Source of the DNA: Cutaneotrichosporon cavernicola
Taxonomy: Eukaryota > Basidiomycota > Tremellomycetes > Trichosporonales > Trichosporonaceae
DNA: 64,000 nucleotides
Direction of reading: 5' to 3'
Assembly: GCF_030864355.1 (NCBI RefSeq)
Contig: NC_083395.1
Coordinates: 2,852,001-2,916,000 of the forward strand
Program-made: the position numbers and the translations under genes
The notes under the pieces: generated by a model
Told to the model about the DNA's origin: nothing
What the model saw: only the letters and a program-made list of their open reading frames with translations
Database searches by the model: none
In this document: one piece after another, positions 33,731 to 44,700 of the stretch
Layout of the letters: every line of letters starts with the position of its first letter
How positions within the stretch are numbered: the first letter of the stretch is position 1

Positions 33731-33815
33731 CTGCCCCACACGGACTCGAACCGTGGACCTCGGAGTTGTCAATTGAATAACAGCTCCACGCGCTAACCAA
33801 CTGAGCCATAGGGCA
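33731..33815 (-). tRNA. tRNA-Asn (anticodon GTT) with an 11-nt intron
   Basis: Exon sequence, including acceptor stem, D arm, anticodon GTT (plus-strand aac at 33779-33781) and T arm CACGGTTCGAGTCCGTG, is identical to the copy at 19502-19590. The intron (33767-33777) is 11 nt against 15 nt and unrelated in sequence. The discriminator is G, as expected for Asn. Confidence 0.95.
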
Positions 33816-34031
33816 GTTGATTACGTAAAGAGTAATTTCCAGAAACCTGAAGACTGGCTGGCCTCCATGCGCTCCGGCTGCTTCTTGTAGTCACGTCGAT
33901 GACTTCAAGTCTCTATAACATGACTGGGTACTTATCATGGGTTAGGTATTATTCAACATGCACTCCCTGGGCTATGTATTTCCTCGACTAGGTATAGGTC
34001 TCAAGGCAGAAGTGGCCTCTGCCGTTAATGT

Positions 34032-35480
34032 CTAGGCGGTGATCTCCGCCAGCGTCATGTCCTCGCCCTCGCCAGCCATGCGATCGAGCACGCGCTCAAT
34101 CACGGCATGCATCTCGGCTGCCTCCTCGATGCTGGTCGTGATTAGGCGGAAAGCGCTGCTGAGGCGCACGCCGCCCTCATGCCCAATAGCGTTTGCCATG
34201 ATGGCGCTTCCGAATGGCGTCGCCGTCTGGCCCCACCACGCGTCGCTCGCGCCTGGAGGAAGCGCGATACGACCAAGGTTACTTAGTGCCATGGAGTCGC
34301 GGAAGGGCCGACCCGACTGCGTACGCTCGACAAAGTACTTCTCCCATCCCGTTGGGCGCAGTGGATTGAACCCTGGTGCATTCTCGTCCACCTCAGGATC
34401 GGGGATGTGACGCAGCAAACCCATGTTCATGCGTCCAGGTAGCACGCCGGCCGGCCCCACGGCCTGTGCGAGCTGTTTTGTGCGCTCCCAGAAGTCATCT
34501 TCCCCAGCCAGGGTGGCGTCCCACATCGTGCTGCTGACGTAGTTGTGCGTGATCGCGGCATGCCCAAGCGCAGCGTCCCGCTCAGATCGCGCCGTGTCGA
34601 CCGTGATGTGCAGTGTCGACTTGGCGAACACCCGCCACATTGCCGCGCAGTACGCCATCTTAAGCAGCGGGTGGAGGGTGCGGATCCCATGCCCAGTCCC
34701 AGCTTCCCTCACCTTGACAATGAGGTCGGGTGAGAGGGAGAGGAGGAGGATGTCCCACCCGCACGTGAGGGAATCACCGGGACGTTCAGCGGGCCACGGG
34801 TCCGACGCGAGGAAGGGTGACTGGACGAAGCGTGGGAGCTTGGGGAGGAGGAGTTCGCGGAACACGATCGGAAGAAGGAAACGGAGAGAAGGCGTAGTCG
34901 GGATCGTGTCGTCGAACGTTGTGGGCTTTTCCCAAGCCTCAAGTTCGACTGTGGAGGGAGCATTGAGGTCCGCGGTGAGCGCGGCAAGGAGCAGAGTTGA
35001 GCCGCGTCCGTCAATGAGGAGATGGTTGATCGCGAGTGTCATGTATCCTTCCCCATTATCAGACGCGAAGAGGGTGACGCGCCACATCGGGGCCGCGGTT
35101 CCTGTCAAGGTCGCGATAGCGGACGCCGTAAACGCGTCCATGGCCGCTTTGTACGCGGCTACCGAATCGGACACCGCCGGGGCCTGGGTGACGATATTGG
35201 AGGCCGGCCACGCATCACCCGGGACATAACCGGGTTTTGTAGTGTGTGCACCGACCACGCGCGCGGAGAGCATCGGCAGCGCGGCCTGCAGCTCGTCCAC
35301 ACGTCTTTCGAGGGCTGCAGAAGAAGGCATCGCGTCAGGCAGGTACGATACGACGTGAAGGATCACGTGCGGGTGCCCAGTGTTCTGGCGCATAAGGCTG
35401 TAGCGCTCGTGCATGGACACTGCGTCAGCGTCGCTGAGGATTCACGTACTGGGCCGAACATCTTGGGTTGCGGCTGCCAT
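34032..35480 (-). CDS. Alcohol O-acetyltransferase / condensation-domain family protein
   Basis: CoA-dependent acyltransferase fold (AATase/condensation superfamily). A short first exon (MAAATQDVRP) splices through a 30-nt intron (35420-35449) to SMHERYSLMRQNTGHPHV. The catalytic HxxxD motif is present as NHLLIDGRGS at about residue 160, followed by a long C-lobe (SLRFLLPIVFRELLLPKLP, SERDAALGHAAITHNY, FRDSMALSNLGRIALPPG, ending EDMTLAEITA). About 473 residues, single-domain size, with no carrier or adenylation domain. It likely transfers acyl groups to an alcohol or amine, but the substrate is unknown. The intron is supported by a gtacgt donor and a GCTGAC branch before gcag. Confidence 0.8.
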
Positions 35481-35726
35481 GGTGAAGTGGAGAGTTTCAA
35501 GATACAACATGCATTGTCTTCCTTCTTAAGAGGATTAGAGGTGATCGACGCCCGGATGTGGAACGCGACAGGGTCATACTAATGGCATTCATAGCTCCTC
35601 AGCTGCCGACCCAGCCGCAGCCGGCGACGTAGCCGTACCATCTCAAAAAAGAAGCACCTCTGCTACGCTGCGCCTTCGCGTCCTCGTGCATGGTCGTGCT
35701 CACCCGTCTCGATTTGGTGTCGTCAA

Positions 35727-36270
35727 CTAGTCTATCCACTTTGGCTCCTCGGCGTCCTCATCCTCGTGGCCGTGGTAACGACGCTCCGAGACGCCCTGTG
35801 CGAAGCGCGCCGCGACGGCATCGTTCATCGCGCGCACATACGCCGGAGAGAGGGCGATAAGGAGCGCGTCAAGCGACTCGAAAGTGTGTGATGTGACCTG
35901 CACGGGTGCAGTTGTGTTCTCGATCTTAACGGTCCAAGTCCAGGAGGAAAGGTTGGTGTTAGCATCCACTGTACCAGCGCGCGTAGCAGCTTCCAGGACT
36001 CACAGTATATCCCCGCTGGTCGAGTACGACTTCTGCCTCCCCCTCCTTCTCGAGGAGCACGATCTTGGCGCGCGCGTGGACTCGATCAGAGGTCTGCTTG
36101 GTCGCCCGCACCTGGGACGCGACCGACGCCCGCTCGGCATTCGTACGTGGGAAGGATTGGTCTACAAGCACGTGTGAGAGGGGGTCGATGCCGAAGGCGT
36201 GGGAGCGAAGAGCGGCGTCGAGCTCCCCGATCGGGTCTTGGAGGATGTTGCTGGGTGGTGGTGAGGACAT
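35727..36270 (-). CDS. GSKIP-domain small protein (GSK3-interacting protein-like)
   Basis: A short protein from ATG 36270 (MSSPPPSNILQDPIGELDAA) through KIVLLEKEGEAEVVLDQRGYT to the C-terminal HTFESLDALLIALSPAYVRA, matching the GSKIP/DUF727 signature in which a Leu-rich helix precedes LSPAY. GSKIP proteins bind GSK3 and, in animals, PKA. The intron near 35930-36002 is unresolved: gtgagt at about 36001 pairs in phase with an acceptor after gttaag at about 35931, whereas a weaker gtcctg donor with the cag near 35967 would add about 17 residues (DANTNLSSWTWTVKIEN). The tail RRYHGHEDEDAEEPKW is acidic. Family call is moderate, exon structure low. Confidence 0.65.
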
Positions 36271-36537
36271 GGCATGGGGGAGAGCTCAATGGCAAGTGTC
36301 TGTTGGACCTCCACCACGCGTCATGTTAACCTGCTCAAATCTCAAACTCGCCTCATCCACCCACTGGCAATGAACACAATGGAGCAAAGCGCACTAACCA
36401 ACGTGGTGACCTTGCCCCTAATGTTATAAGCGCAACCAACCTCCCAATGATATAGACACATGGCCCGAGAGCTGGGCCCCACCTACCCCCTATCTCCACT
36501 GCCTAGCTCAATACATGCATGTCTACTGCGTTTTAAC
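36271..36537. other. Spacer GSKIP gene / NDUFV1 3' end
   Basis: A 267-bp spacer between two minus-strand genes, carrying the GSKIP-gene promoter (CA-rich leader on the coding strand). Nothing else is seen. Confidence 0.4.
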
Positions 36538-38482
36538 CTATGCTGCCGGGGCCTGGACCAGAGGAACCTCGCCGCCGAGGTTATCAGGCACAGCCCGGGA
36601 GTAGTCGACCTCCGACTTGAGCTGGCCGCCAAAGAGCGTCTGGCCGTTCTTCTCGTGGAACTCGGCGATGCGCTGCTCAACCTCTGGGCGGAAGTTCTTC
36701 ATGAGGCCCTGAATCGGCCAAGCTTGCAATCAGCTTGGATCTTCTGCATGTAGCGGAGACAACTTACCGGCGGCGTCACCAAGAGCGCAAATGGTGTGGC
36801 CCTCAACCTGCTTGCTGGATTGTCAGTATGCGTTGGAAGGAGATGGGGAGTGTGGAAGCGATTTGGGTGGAGGGATTGGAAGACCAGGTCGAGGATGTCG
36901 TTCCTGGCGATCCTCAATCACGCCTCCAAAAATCACGACCATCTCTGGAGTTCCCTACCACTCTCCCGCGCGTCCTCGCGAGCTCCAATAACTCACGTAA
37001 TTTCCAGCAACATGTCGATCTCCCTCTCTCTAGCCCTACCCCTGTAGAGTCAGCATGCTGCTTCGGCGTCGGAATCGGAGTCTGAGAGGGGGCTGGCGAC
37101 TTACTCCACCATGCGGTTCATCATGTTCATCATCCAGGTCGTGCCCTCGCGGCAGGGAGTGCACTGGCCGCAAGACTCGTGCTTGTAGAACTGGGAGAAG
37201 CGAGCGATGGCGCGGATAACATCGGTCGTGTTGTCCATGACGATGACCGCACCTGTGCCGAGCGAGGTGCCGTTGTCCTTGAGCGAGTCGTAGTCCATGA
37301 GGCACTGCTCGGCGACGGGGCGGGTGATGATGGGAACGGAGCAACCGCCGGGGATGACACCCTTCAGCTGGTCCCAGCCGCCACGGACACCGCCGCAGTG
37401 CTTCTCGATGAGCTCCTGGAGGGGGATCGACATCTCCTCCTCGACGACACAGGGGTTGTTGACGTGACCTGAGACGCAGTACACCTTGGTGCCCTGGTTG
37501 CGGTCACGGCCAAAGCCAGCGAACCAAGCACCGCCACGGCGGAGAATGGTGGGCGCGACGGCGACGGTCTCCACGTTGGCGACGGTCGAGGGGCATCCGA
37601 AGACACCGACGTCGGCCGGGAAGGGGGGCTTGAGACGAGGCTTGCCCTGCTTGCCCTCGAGCGACTCGATCAGCGCAGTCTCCTCGCCACAGATGTAAGC
37701 ACCGGCGCCGCGGTGGAGGTAGACGTCAAAGTCGTATCCAGAGCCGCAGGCGTTCTTGCCGATGAGGCCAGCACCGTACGCCTCGTCAATGGCGCGCTGC
37801 ATGGCGTGACCCTCCTCGATGAACTCGCCACGGATGTAGATGTAAGCCGCGGTGGCGTTCATGGCACGGCCGGCGACGAGGCAGCCCTCGACAAGGGTGT
37901 GGGGGTCACCGCGCATGATCTCGCGGTCCTTGCAGGTTCCCGGCTCACCCTCGTCAGCGTTGACGACGAGGTAGCGTGGCCGGGGGTCCTTCTCCCATCC
38001 CGGCTTGTTCACTGTGGTCAGCATTGCCACTACATTAACACGAACTGAAGCTCCACTTGAGGCCCGAGGGGAATCCGGCACCACCACGGCCACGGAGACC
38101 CGAAGTCTTCATTTCGTTGATGATGTATGTGTCGCCCTTGAGGAGGATCTCCTTGGTCTTGTGCCAAGAGCCGCGCGCGAGTGCGCCCTTGAGGTACTGC
38201 GCGTCAGTAACGTGATTCCGGTACGCGCAGAGTGCCGAGATGGATCAAGTGGGCCGAGTGCTCAGCTCGCCACCTCCGTCTCGGGTGTCTCGGCACGCCT
38301 TGCTATGCGCCGCAACTAACAGGGTCACCAGTGCGGAGCAGGTTCTGGAAGATGCGGTCCTGGTCCTTGAGGCCGCCGTAGTGGCGGACCGGGGTCTCGG
38401 CGGGGGTCGCAAGGCCACGGGCCTGGATCGCGGCCGCGCGGGTGGCCCGCAGGGTACGCGGGAGCGCCGACTGCTTGAACAT
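36538..38482 (-). CDS. NDUFV1: NADH:ubiquinone oxidoreductase 51-kDa flavoprotein (complex I NDUFV1)
   Basis: The complex I subunit that binds NADH, FMN and the N3 Fe-S cluster in the matrix arm. N-terminus [20 protein letters not shown] is a mitochondrial presequence. Then [29 protein letters not shown] (NADH site), [39 protein letters not shown] (FMN site) and the cluster-ligand motif [13 protein letters not shown], followed by [13 protein letters not shown] and [18 protein letters not shown]. Length (about 490 aa) is normal and all cluster cysteines are visible. Introns cut both ends; the central 37101-37980 region is one exon. The last exons are small and separated by introns at about 36740-37100. 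Stop TAG at 36538-36540. Confidence 0.96.
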
Positions 38483-38915
38483 GATCGATAACGCTGTGGG
38501 CGGGACCAGGTGGGCGGCGGCGCTTTGGCGTAGGAGTAAGAGGGGGTGGTGGTGTGGTAGGGAGAGTACCAGGATTGGTGTCGAAGGCGACGTCGGAGAC
38601 GGCGGGCGGGTACTCGATTGAAGCGCCTACGATTGGCGCTCACATACACCCACTCCAGACCCTCCAACCTCCCAGCCTCTCTCCATATGTCATCGGCATT
38701 ACAACATTTACAGCTGTGTGGCGGATTCTGTCTATTCAACAGGCACAACATTTGAGGTATGGTTTGATTTAGGTTTCCATTAGGACAGCTCTGCCCCACG
38801 CCCTCAATCTCCCTCTTTGCCTGCGTACATTCGCCACCCAAACAATTGGTGACAACCTTCATTCAACGCGTTGAATGCTTGAATAGAATCTGACTAATGC
38901 TCTATCATCCACGAC
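38483..38915. other. Divergent promoter NDUFV1 / ING-PHD gene
   Basis: A 433-bp divergent promoter region. No additional gene or clear motif; palindromic ATTCAACGCGTTGAAT occurs at about 38861-38876 close to the ING start. Confidence 0.45.
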
Positions 38916-40027
38916 ATGACCACCACCCCAGGTCTCCAAGTGCATCCACACTTCAATCATGAAGAGGCTGCAGCCGTCGCCGCCGAGTTTGTGCAGAGTA
39001 GGTGGCTGGATCACTCGCAGAGCGGCGCTAACGAAAGCCCTCGACAACCTACCAGGCGAGGTCAGGTTCCTCCTGATGGAGATCCAGGAGAAGGATGAGA
39101 GGATAAAAAGTGCGCACACTACGTAACAGCGCTAACGACAGACCTGCTCAGCCGCATCAACCAACGGCACTACGGGGTGACGAAATCCATTAAGAGCTTG
39201 ACGCCGACGACCGCGCCTTTGTCAGCGACCTTCCCTCTCCCCGCCCCGAAGGACGCGCCAATTCCAACAGCCCATCTCCAACCCAAAGACGCGCAGAACA
39301 TTGCCAAGATTCAGGGCGAGTGGTCCAAGATCCACCAGCTGCAGGAGGAGAAGGTGCAGCTCGCTGTGCGGCTGGAACGGATCGTGGGCCGCGCACGGGA
39401 TCGCAGCAAGGCTGAGTGGACGCGCGTGGGGGGGATAGACATCGACGCCACCGAGCCTGTAAAGCTCGGCGATCTGGGAGGTGCGGATGTGCTTCTTCCC
39501 TCCACAGGGTTGGGGAGCGGGTCGAACAAGCGCAGTCGCAAGCCGGCTATTCCGTTAGCGGCAGCGATCAGCGCAGCAAGCAGCGGTGTACTCTCGCGCG
39601 GCAGCTCGCGCGGAGCAAGTCCCATGGCCCCACCACCGCTCCCGCGCAGCGGGTCTGCAGCGTCAGGACGTGGGCGTGGGAGACCGAAGCGCGAGGTGTT
39701 ATCACCAGACGAGGAAGACGCTGAGGGTGAGGAGGAAGAGGAGCCCGCCGTTGAGGCGATGGAGGTCGACCCGGATGACCAGCCTTACTGCTTCTGTCAG
39801 CAGAAGAGTTACGGCGAGATGATCGGGTGCGACAACGACCAGTGTCCTTACGAATGGGTGCGTGCCCCTTCTCACGGCTATACTGACTCCAGTTCCATGT
39901 CAAGTGCGTCAACATCGACGGGCCACTGCCCGAGACGTGGTACTGCCCCGACTGCGTCAATACGCTTGGGCTGGCCTCGAGCGACGGCACCAAGGCGCCC
40001 AAGGACCGCAAGGGGCGGAAGAAGTAG
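38916..40027 (+). CDS. ING-family PHD-finger histone reader (NuA4/Rpd3-type subunit)
   Basis: ING proteins (yeast Yng1/Yng2/Pho23) bring acetyltransferase or deacetylase complexes to H3K4me3. The protein starts MTTTPGLQVHPHFN; the ING N-terminal coiled coil is visible (LDNLPGEVRFLLMEIQEKDE, NLLSRINQRHYG, KIQGEWSKIHQLQEEKVQLA), then a Ser/Ala/Arg linker with RGRGRPKRE, an AT-hook-like basic patch, an acidic stretch, and the C-terminal ING-type PHD (YCFCQQKSYGEMIGCDN, CPYEWFHVKCV, WYCPDC; Cys4-His-Cys3 complete). Three introns of 30-40 nt; the third (39858-39892) splits Trp-Phe of the PHD. Which paralog (Yng2 or Pho23) cannot be decided by eye. It is convergent with a small gene 14 bp away. Confidence 0.93.
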
Positions 40028-40041
40028 ACCCAATTGTAGCA

Positions 40042-40235
40042 TTATTGTTCCTGTACAGTAGGTTGCTTGTCTTTAAAAGGGTTGGAGCCGTGCTCCATTT
40101 GGCGGCGGCAGAAGCGGCAGAAATAGAGACCTGTAATCTCCATGCCGACGCACAGCCCTTGCGTTAGCGCACTAGTATGTACTCACGACGGTAGTTTAGC
40201 CCGTCCAGAGTTCCAGCACAATCAGCGGTCTCCAT
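40042..40235 (-). CDS. Small 54-residue protein with a CxxC pair, two exons
   Basis: ATG at 40235 encodes METADCAGTLDGLNYRR; a 29-nt intron (40158-40186; gtgagt donor, GCTAAC branch, aag acceptor) joins it in phase to LCVGMEITGLYFCRFCRRQM, then EHGSNPFKDKQPTVQEQ and TAA at 40042-40044. Spliced length is exactly 165 nt. The CRFC pair with two upstream Cys residues suggests metal or redox use. Too short and too spliced for ordinary ORF calling. I do not recognise the family. Its stop lies 14 bp from the stop of the convergent ING gene. An in-frame upstream open frame (40236-40512) is in a different phase and may indicate further 5' exons. Confidence 0.5.
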
Positions 40236-40765
40236 GGTGGATTGGTAGGAGAAAAGAGGCGGATGCCACAACTAGGGCGACACATGCCACTGTGCCGTTC
40301 AAGGCTGCGCCCTCGACCTCGACGTGTGTGTCGCATTTTACGCGCAGCCGCCCATCTTGCGTCAGGCTGCCCCGTACGCGCCAGTCATGTACCTCTGACC
40401 TGTGACCAACTTCATTCCGCCTGCGTTGCGTCGCAGCCGTGCTCCTGTCCGACTGGGGTGCTAGCCCAAGACGCCGTCCCATGATGCCAAGTAGCCGCAC
40501 GGCCACCTTCACTGCTTCTCAGCGACTAGTTGCTACCGGGGCATTCAAGGTCACATGTGCCTCGGATAGCGGGGAACTGGCCAATGCGTTGCAAGTTTCA
40601 AATGTCAATCATCGTTCCAGATCGCCTTATCGTCGTCAGCATTCCGTGAGCCGTGTTGCGTCAGTACATGTCAGAGAAAGAGGGCAAAAGTCAGCACCAC
40701 GCCGCACACGCCTCCTGCGTAGTGTCGTACATGGCTACTGACATCCGCGCTACATTCCCACAGCT
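40236..40765. other. Upstream flank of the small gene / RIM1 3' flank
   Basis: 530 bp between two minus-strand genes. A 96-codon minus-strand frame (40222-40512, RGSLTQDGRLRVKCDTHVEV and a hydrophobic stretch VACVALVVASASFLLPI) could be a 5' exon of the small gene or chance; no consensus junction connects them. Confidence 0.35.
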
Positions 40766-41521
40766 CTAGTTCTTCTTGCGCGAGACGACCTGGTGCGAGA
40801 TCTCACTGTGCGAGTTAGAAGTTACGATGCTGCCAACTCACCGGAGGAGAACGTCCTTAACGTTGCCAGCCTCAGTGGGCGTGGTGCGCGTCTCGAGGGT
40901 GGCTGTGGTGAGCATTGCAACTGGCCCAATTGGGCCCGTAATCCGATCGTCGTGGTGACTCACCCTCAACCATGAGCTGGGTACCGGGCTCAAGGTTGGC
41001 CATGTACTGTGCGGCAGTGGGGCGGAAGTTGAAGATAGTGAACCTGATGTCAGCTCACCTTGGACTCCTAAGCTCACCAGTTGGTGTCACGGACGGTGTC
41101 TTGGGTTAGCAACAACGTCTGAACCGCGATTCCGGCGACTCACAGCCGTTCTCGTCACGGATGACCTCTAAGCGTCAGCTCTACTTGGTTCAGGCGAACT
41201 CACCGCCCTCCTCGTTGCGCTTAGGCGGCTTGGGAACGGCGAGGTTGTAGCTAATGTTAGAATGCTCGCATTCACCACCTTGGCAACGCACGTCACGTAG
41301 TTCTTGCCGTTACCGGCCTGGCGGACCTCGGGCTTGCCGCCAAGACGGCCGATGAGGGTGGCCTTGGCGTAGCCGCGCTGGCCGAAGGAGGCCTTCTGCA
41401 GAGTCAGCCGTTAGTCGGAATGAGACGACGCGTCGCGCCGTGTGATGTGACGCGTCGTGCACATTGGAATTGATAGAGTACGTACGGCGGTGTTGATGGT
41501 GGGGCGGGCGAGACCAAACAT
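40766..41521 (-). CDS. RIM1: Mitochondrial single-stranded DNA-binding protein
   Basis: OB-fold SSB that coats mtDNA during replication. ATG 41521 opens MFGLARPTINTA; after an intron the mature protein reads FGQRGYAKATLIGRLGGKPE, then VRQAGNGKNYV, YNLAVPKPPKRNEEGG, TVRDTNWFTIFNFRPTAAQY, NLEPGTQLMVEA, ATLETRTT and EISHQVVSRKKN. GRLGGxPE...GN and the Trp/Phe-rich strand are SSB hallmarks. The gene is fragmented by at least six introns of 30-60 nt, one of the most intron-dense here (roughly 135 aa over 756 bp). N-terminal residues before ASFGQRGYAKA fit a mitochondrial presequence. Confidence 0.92.
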
Positions 41522-41741
41522 TGCGTGTGGAGATGGATGGGGTTGGGGGTAGCTGTAAGAGTGGATGGAGCAATGTAGAGATAGATAGGAGTTGGATTGC
41601 GGACTATGTGAGCGCGTCTCGGAATGGCTTGGGTGTTTACTATTTGGCTAAGAGGCATGCTTGGAGATCTAATACTAGGGCCACCATGATTCGCCACCTC
41701 GTCAACACAACCCTGTCGCTTCACAACAATATCAACCGATA
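41522..41741. other. Divergent promoter RIM1 / remodeler gene
   Basis: A compact 220-bp bidirectional promoter. Nothing else seen. Confidence 0.4.
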
Positions 41742-44700
41742 ATGCCACCACGGCGCTCATCGAGGCCCGTGTCGCGCGCAGCATCGTACCTCGACAGCGA
41801 GAATGAGGTCATCGAGTGTCTGACGCCACGGCGTCCACGGTCGTCCCGCATCACTCCCTCCTCTGCTGCTGCAGACACTCCCGTGTCACCTTCCGCGAGG
41901 ACACGGAGTGGTCGGCGCCAATCAAGACCAGCCGACCCGGATTCCAGCTCTGACAACGGGGGTCTATCCGTGCTGCACATCATTGAAGACGACGACGACG
42001 ACGACGATGTCGCTCTCAGCCGCCCGGCACCCAAAAGCAGACGACCCCCCTCGTCTCTACCACAAACGCAACCTTCCTCGCCGTCCGGTATCGTGTTGAG
42101 CGATGGCGGCGAACCGGAACCACCGCGCCGGATGCCGCGCAACAGAGCTGTTGTCGAGATCCCCTTCCTGCCCTTGCACGTGCTGGAGCAGTACGATATG
42201 CCTGATCACCTGTCATTACCCACACGAGCGTCGCGCAAGCGCGTCCTTGCCAAGCAGGACGAAGCGTCGAGGTGGAAGCTCAAGCTCACGCCCTCGAAGC
42301 GGAAGCGTCGACACTCGCTGTCCAGTGACTCTGGTTTCGGCGGGTACGGCGACGACACGGACGACTTGCACGACGAGCAGGATAGCTGGGAGAGCGACGA
42401 CTCTTCGTCAGACGGAATTGGTGCGAGCCGCCATGTGACGCGCCGATCTGGGCGCTTGAAACCCGAGATGATGCAGACGAGGTCAGTGAGTGCCCCTCTC
42501 TCACTCTCAACACTATGCTGACGGCCAAGCATCGCATATCATCGAGCCCCGTTGCTACACGTCTCGCCAGGACTCGGTCGACCGCAGCGCGCTCGACCTC
42601 AATGCGATCAGCTCGTCTGCAGCCAGCGATCCGGACGATGGTGTCATCACGAATGCGGTGCGCATCGACGGATCTGGAGCCTTCTTTCGAGATGGAAGGC
42701 GAGGACGAGCTAGAGTCGGACTATGAGGGCACGAGCTCGTCAACTCCAGCACCCAAGCTCATCAAGGCGCCAACGCGACGAATTCTAGAGCGCCATCACC
42801 CAGTACGTTCAGCGTTGAGAACACTGGGCCGCTGCTGACATCAGGCTTGTGACAAGTGTGGCCAGAGTCCGGCGGACGTGCTTCTCGAGGCTGCCCGCCG
42901 CAAGAAGAGGAAAGGGGGCTGGAAGAAGAGGAGGGGAGAGAATGACGACCTCCTGGTCGATGATGAGGAGCGCGCAGAGGGCCTAGGCGGCTGGCTCGAG
43001 GTACGTCTGCTTGTGGTCGTTGGCTGATGTCAAGTGCGAGCGGTGTTGTGCCTCCTTCCACTGGGTGCGTACGGTTAACCTGAACGGGTGCTGATGTCGC
43101 CAGAGCTGCATTCCTCTGGGAAAGCGTAAGAAGCTTATCAACGCGTACAACTTGAGCAACGACGGCTCTCTCATCCACAGCCTGCCAGTTGACGACGTCG
43201 CTACGTTTCTGTGTTCGCGCTGTGAGGCGTTCCCTGTGTGCTTCGTCTGCAACAAGGAGGAGGTGATTGGGGCAATTGAGAACACCAACGGCGCAGAAGA
43301 TGACCCTATCGATGTCGACAATGACGACGGCGGCGCGCAGGGGTCGCCTTCACCACAGACGGCGGATGATGCCCCACCCATAAAGGCCAAGTCAGTGTTT
43401 GCACCAAACCTGATCGCGAGCGACCCCGCGCCGTTACTCTTCCGCTGTAAGCGGTGCAAGCAGGCGTGCCACTACGAGCATTGTGTGTTGTTGTCCCTCT
43501 GGTTCAGCTAATCCCAGTGCGGAGTACATTCGCCGACGGCCAGAGGTACAGTTTGCCAAGATTGGCGGAGGTGTACCAGAATCCCACTGTGGACGGAGGA
43601 GCCGAATTTGAGTGCCACCTCTGCCGTGACTGGCCGTGGATAGTCGACAGAATCATCGCTTGGCGACCCTGCCCTGCGGATGCTGTTGAGCCAGAACTCG
43701 AACCTGGAGAGCTTCCCAACTACCGCGACCGTCTCCCGCGCGAGTACCTCCTGAAATGGAGCGGCAGGGGGTTTCGCCACGCAACTTGGGTCCCTCATGG
43801 CTGGCTCGTGGCTGTGGCGCCGCAGAAGCTCCGAAACTTCATCGAGAAGGGCCCGCAGCTTGACCTTGTCACCGAAGACACCCTTGCAGCGAAGGGCGAC
43901 GAGATGATTGCGCCAACTATCACTGCCGTCATGGAGGAACATGAAGCCGAATTGCGCCGCCATCGCGAGAAGGATGATCTCGAGGGCAAGTGGGAGGGCC
44001 AAGGCCCGCCGCCTGACGTCGGCGCGAAGGCCAATCTCCCTGTTGCATGGTGCACGGCCGACCGCGTCCTCGATGTGTGGCTGTTTCCTCCTAAGAACGC
44101 CAAGAGTCTGGCCAAGAAAGGCAAGAAGGCCAATCGCAATCGGGTCGTCTCGTCCTCCGACGAGGACGAGCTGGACGACGTGGTTGTCCATCGAGACGGC
44201 ATTCAGCCTCGCGCCAACGCTGCCATGTGGATCAACGATTGGGAGGAGCTGACTAAGCGGAAACTCACGAGAGACGATTTAGACGAGATCGCCCCTCTCG
44301 TCACGTGGAGCTACATCAAATGGCGGGATCTGCAGTACGACCAAGCGTGCCACGACACTCCGCCGCCAGTCGACTCACCCCTCTACCAAGCTTTCAAGGA
44401 CGCGCTCGGACGTTACCTCGAGACGCGCCTCGTGACGGTGCCAGTCCTCACGCGTGCTCAATGCGAGGAGCGCGACGAGATGGCAGAGAACTTTGGGGAC
44501 CCTCCGGCGGAGCAACCAGACTGCGTGGTCGGCGGTTCCCTCATGCCATTCCAGGTTGAGGGCTTCCAGTGGCTGCTATACAAGCATTTCCGGCGCGAGG
44601 GTTGCATCCTCGCCGACGACATGGGCCTCGGCAAGACGATCCAAGTGTCGGCGTTTCTCGGCTACCTCGCGTCCGACGAGCTCCAGATCTACCCTTCGCT

